NCBI RefSeq assembly: GCF_026015885.1
Contig: NZ_JAPDUG010000001.1
Span: 558,001 to 622,000, forward strand
DNA: 64,000 nucleotides
Reading direction: 5' to 3'
Source of the DNA: Halocynthiibacter sp. SDUM655004
GTDB lineage: Bacteria > Pseudomonadota > Alphaproteobacteria > Rhodobacterales > Rhodobacteraceae
Position numbers and translations under genes: made by a program
Shown here: piece by piece, positions 61,680 through 64,000 of the stretch
Layout of the letters: the number at the start of each line of letters is the position of its first letter
How positions within the stretch are numbered: position 1 is the first letter of the stretch
Notes under the pieces: model-generated
Database searches by the model: none
Seen by the model: the letters and a program-made list of their open reading frames with translations, nothing else
Told to the model about the DNA's origin: nothing

Positions 61680-62717
61680 TTAAGCAACGAGACTCCAGCT
61701 TAGTCCAGCCAGAAACGCGCCGACCATTGCGATACCGATATAGGCCGCAAATACGCGCGGTTTGACCAGCGCCCAGACCGCGAGGGCGGCCGGAATGCAG
61801 CTCACACCACCAGCGAGCACAAAGGACATGGCTGCGCCGTTACTCATCCCTTGCTGTAGCAGCGCATCAACAAGCGGTACGGCGGCGAATCCGTTGAGAT
61901 AGGCCGGTGCGCCAATCAACGCCCCAAGCAGGATCGGCATAACCCCGTCGCCGCCAAGTACACCTGCGATCTTTTCCGCAGGAATGTAGTTCAGCATCAA
62001 AGCTTCGATCATATAGGCCAGCAAGAGCCACTTCCCGAGGAAGAGCGCATTATCCAGTACCGTTCTCCCAAAGACCGAGCGGCGGTCAGCGTGAGGCAGG
62101 ATGTTCCATACAGGCTTCCCCTTGAAGGGGGAGGGGCCGCATCCGCATCCTGATGCCGTCTGCCGTTGCTTTAGAGGGTCAGCAAATACGGCGGAGTTGG
62201 CAAAGAGGCGCACTGTAAAGCCGCCGAAAATGCCGAGTGCGATAGCCGCGATACCCTTCGCGATTGCAAAGTCAAAGCCGAGCGTGCCTGCTGTGACGAA
62301 GAACATTGCAGGATCCATAAGAGGCGAAGCCAACCAGAATGCCATCACAGCAGAAAGAGGCGCGCCGAGAGCAAGCAATGCCGCAATGAACGGGATAACC
62401 TCGCAAGAACAAAACGGAGATAATCCGCCAAGCGCTGCGGCCATAAAAATCATCTGCGTTTCGCGCCCTGTGAACGCTTTGGCCAAGAGCGCCTCGGCAC
62501 CTGATGCCTTTAGGTATCCAACCGTTAAAACGGCGAAAACGATGAAAATCCCCGTGTGTGCAATCGCGCCGCCAGCAAATGTGATTGTCGGAACAAATTG
62601 TGCCGGATCAAAGATGGCAACCAGCAGCGGAATTATAACAATTGCCGCCCATGCGCCGTCAATGCGGCGCCAGATTGGAGGGGTCGCCGGGGCGTGGGTA
62701 TGGGGTGTGTCAGTCAT
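61680..62717 (-). CDS. ArsP/DUF318-type permease
   Basis: 345 residues, about eight membrane segments. The conserved 'LSPFCSCEVIPF' (99-110, Cys103 and Cys105) is the hallmark of the ArsP_1 family, which exports trivalent organoarsenicals or other soft-metal compounds. A second Cys-rich element 'ASGCGCGPSPF' lies in the central cytoplasmic loop, and the N-terminus has His-rich 'TPHTHAPATPP'. Start at 62717 overlaps the ArsR stop by 8 bases. Probably regulated by that ArsR protein; the metal is unknown. Confidence 0.85.
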   Translation of the reverse strand: MTDTPHTHAPATPPIWRRIDGAWAAIVIIPLLVAIFDPAQFVPTITFAGGAIAHTGIFIVFAVLTVGYLKASGAEALLAKAFTGRETQMIFMAAALGGLSPFCSCEVIPFIAALLALGAPLSAVMAFWLASPLMDPAMFFVTAGTLGFDFAIAKGIAAIALGIFGGFTVRLFANSAVFADPLKQRQTASGCGCGPSPFKGKPVWNILPHADRRSVFGRTVLDNALFLGKWLLLAYMIEALMLNYIPAEKIAGVLGGDGVMPILLGALIGAPAYLNGFAAVPLVDALLQQGMSNGAAMSFVLAGGVSCIPAALAVWALVKPRVFAAYIGIAMVGAFLAGLSWSLVA

Positions 62718-63057
62718 GATGATGTTCCGAATCTGGGCAATCGGCGCAGCATTCCCGCAAAAGATAATCGGCAAGGTCGCGCATTTCTGTGTAGTCGGCG
62801 GTGGCGCAAATGATACTGCGCCCTTGTTTGCGTTGAACCACCAGCCCTGCCTGCGTCAGGATCTTGAGGTGATGGGTCAGGGTCGATCCCGTAACGCCGC
62901 TGCGTTCACCAAGGGTGCCGATGGTCGTGCCCTCTGGTCCTGCGCGCACCAACACGCGCAGCACTTCAAGGCGTTGTTCGCTACCAAGCGCTGCAAACCG
63001 CGCAGCGGCGGTCAGAAGGTCGAGCTTGGACTGGGATTCGATCTCTGTATTTTCCAT
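62710..63057 (-). CDS. ArsR/SmtB-family metal-responsive regulator
   Basis: 115 residues with winged helix ('RLEVLRVLVRAGPEGTTIGTLGERSGVTGSTLTHHLKILTQAGLV'). A Cys/His-rich C-terminus 'LRECCADCPDSEHHHD' probably binds the metal. The start at 63057 (MENTEIESQSK) lies inside a 24-bp palindrome and no ribosome binding site precedes it, so the mRNA may be leaderless. Upstream of and coupled to the ArsP-type permease. Confidence 0.88.
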   Translation of the reverse strand: MENTEIESQSKLDLLTAAARFAALGSEQRLEVLRVLVRAGPEGTTIGTLGERSGVTGSTLTHHLKILTQAGLVVQRKQGRSIICATADYTEMRDLADYLLRECCADCPDSEHHHD

Positions 63058-63079
63058 ATTTCTACAATTATAGAAATAT
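63056..63079. promoter_or_regulatory. ArsR operator
   Basis: Perfect inverted repeat ATATTTCTA / TAGAAATAT with a 6-base spacer, overlapping the arsR start codon. A third half-site TAGAAAT follows at 63080-63086. Confidence 0.78.
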
Positions 63080-63131
63080 AGAAATGAGTCAACAGGTTTT
63101 GTTTTCCAGATCAGAGCGGCATACTGCAAGC

Positions 63132-63746
63132 ATGACTGCTCTCGGGCCATTGATTGCCGAAATTCAATCCTGCCGAATTTGCGCGGACCGGTTCGCCGCA
63201 ACCGAAACGGCCCATAAGCCACGCCCTGTTGTTCGGGTGCGCAAACATGCACCGGTCCTGATCATCGGGCAAGCTCCAGGTGCGCGGGTATATGAAAGCG
63301 GAATCCCGTTTGATGACCGCTCCGGTGATCGCCTACGCGACTGGCTTGGGGTAGAGCGCGACGCATTTTATGATCGTGATCTCTTTTCTATCATGCCTAT
63401 GGCGTTTTGCTTTCCGGGATACGATGCCCGAAAATCCGACCTGCCACCGCCGCCAATTTGCGCAAAGACATGGCACAAGGAATTGCGCGCGGAGCTTGCT
63501 CCAGAAATCACTTTGCTGGTTGGTGGGTATGCACAGAAACGGGAGTTCGGATCCGCAGCAAAAGGCGGGGTAACGGCCACAGTTTCCGCATGGCGCGATC
63601 ATGCGCCGCGCCGCTTTCCCTTGCCTCATCCGTCATGGCGCAATACAGGCTGGATCAGGAAAAATCCGTGGTTTGAGGCCGAACTCCTGCCCGAGCTGCG
63701 CCAGCGCGTCAAAGAGGTGCTATATGCCAAACGAAACTCCGATTGA
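63132..63746 (+). CDS. Uracil-DNA glycosylase family protein
   Basis: 204 residues. Motif A 'IIGQAPGARVYESGIPFDDRSGDRLRDWLG' (45-73) and motif B 'LPHPSWRN' near the C-terminus identify the UDG superfamily; an N-terminal 'CRICADRF' resembles part of a family-4 type iron-sulfur ligand set. May remove damaged bases from DNA, but this subgroup is little studied. Start set at 63132; 63084 would overlap the ArsR operator, with weak ribosome-binding support either way. Confidence 0.82.
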   Translation: MTALGPLIAEIQSCRICADRFAATETAHKPRPVVRVRKHAPVLIIGQAPGARVYESGIPFDDRSGDRLRDWLGVERDAFYDRDLFSIMPMAFCFPGYDARKSDLPPPPICAKTWHKELRAELAPEITLLVGGYAQKREFGSAAKGGVTATVSAWRDHAPRRFPLPHPSWRNTGWIRKNPWFEAELLPELRQRVKEVLYAKRNSD

Positions 63747-64000
63747 TCTGGCCTTTGCCGCGATGGGCGCAGCCCAAAACGACGAGGCCGCGCGGCTTGT
63801 GTATTTCGAGCGGCTGGCCGATGCAGAATTGTTCCTTCTGCTTGAAGAGGAAGCAGAGGGAGAGCGCATCAAGCCAGAGGTTTTTGAAACGCCAGCGGGG
63901 CAGTTCCTTCTCGTTTTTGATCGCGAAGAGCGGCTTTCGGCGTTTACCGGCAAGCCTGCGCCCTTTGTTGCGCTCTCTGGCCGCGTGATCGCCAACCTTA
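63724..64000 (+). CDS. SseB-family-like protein, 5' part only
   Basis: First 92 codons, cut by the window's end. Starts MPNETPIDLAFAAMGAAQND at ATG 63724 with AGAGG upstream, overlapping the previous gene by 23 bases. 'ETPAGQFLLVFDREERLSAFTG' and 'APFVALSGR' resemble SseB-like domains of unknown biochemical function. Co-translated with the UDG-family gene. Confidence 0.7.
   Translation, partial: MPNETPIDLAFAAMGAAQNDEAARLVYFERLADAELFLLLEEEAEGERIKPEVFETPAGQFLLVFDREERLSAFTGKPAPFVALSGRVIANL

Noticed and set aside
1-64000. CRISPR arrays, insertion sequences, prophage or plasmid origin
   Set aside because: No regularly spaced repeats, transposase, integrase or replication protein motifs were found; repeated motifs are short operators and terminators.

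Overview
The window looks like chromosome of a marine Rhodobacterales (Roseobacter-group) alphaproteobacterium. This is inferred from moderately high GC, AGGAGG-type ribosome binding sites, dense ABC importers with GntR/IclR/LacI regulators, ATGA/TGATG overlaps, a Rhodobacterales-type capsule export protein with a long cytoplasmic N-terminus, and one tRNA-Gln. No rRNA, transposase, prophage or CRISPR array was seen. The window reads as a chain of substrate-specific uptake-and-catabolism islands, followed by a polysaccharide/capsule area and a few housekeeping or metal-resistance genes.

Layout. (1) 1-1727, minus: polar amino-acid ABC importer (two permeases, one cut by the window edge, and the binding protein). 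(2) 2338-8947, plus: dipeptide ABC importer dppABCDF with an M24 peptidase inserted in the operon. The two units are divergent and each has an identical 15-bp element in its upstream region. (3) 9412-23393: L-fucose/fucoside island. It has an oxidative fucose pathway (aldo-keto reductase, lactonase, FAH-family enzyme, enolase-superfamily dehydratase), a CUT1 sugar importer, two different cytoplasmic fucosidases (GH29 and a probable GH151), an IclR regulator and an unusual GntR regulator with two winged helices. Three near-identical palindromes tie the fucoside promoters together. (4) 23563-31595: LacI regulator plus an operon with a XylF-type importer, SDR, SMP-30 lactonase, a 3-hydroxyacyl-CoA-dehydrogenase-like enzyme and a BKACE (beta-keto acid cleavage) enzyme. 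I read this as a possible non-phosphorylating sugar-acid route not known to me. (5) 31789-47005: a very long minus-strand operon plus one divergent gene under a pair of LacI-type operators. It has an ABC importer with enlarged permeases, four related SnoaL/NTF2-fold proteins, a histidinol-dehydrogenase paralog, a short-chain dehydrogenase, a MetE/epoxyalkane:CoM-transferase-like zinc protein, a bicupin, an alpha/beta hydrolase and an RraA-like aldolase. I recognise the parts but not the pathway; it is the best candidate for an undescribed system. (6) 47036-52435: IclR regulator and an alpha-galactoside importer that lacks its own ATPase, with a GH4 alpha-galactosidase. (7) 52586-60111: polysaccharide pyruvyl transferase, sulfotransferase, NAD(P)-binding protein, tRNA-Gln, phosphomannomutase and kpsE/kpsT capsule export genes. 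(8) 60311-64000: NhaA antiporter, ArsR regulator with an ArsP-type permease, a uracil-DNA-glycosylase-family protein and the start of an SseB-like gene.

Across islands, every binding-protein gene followed by its permease gene (six cases) has a stem-loop in the gap. This fits differential expression of binding protein over membrane subunits. Starts were chosen by ribosome binding site, signal peptide or domain boundary and, where possible, translational coupling; alternatives are named in the entries. All family assignments come from motif recognition, without database searches.
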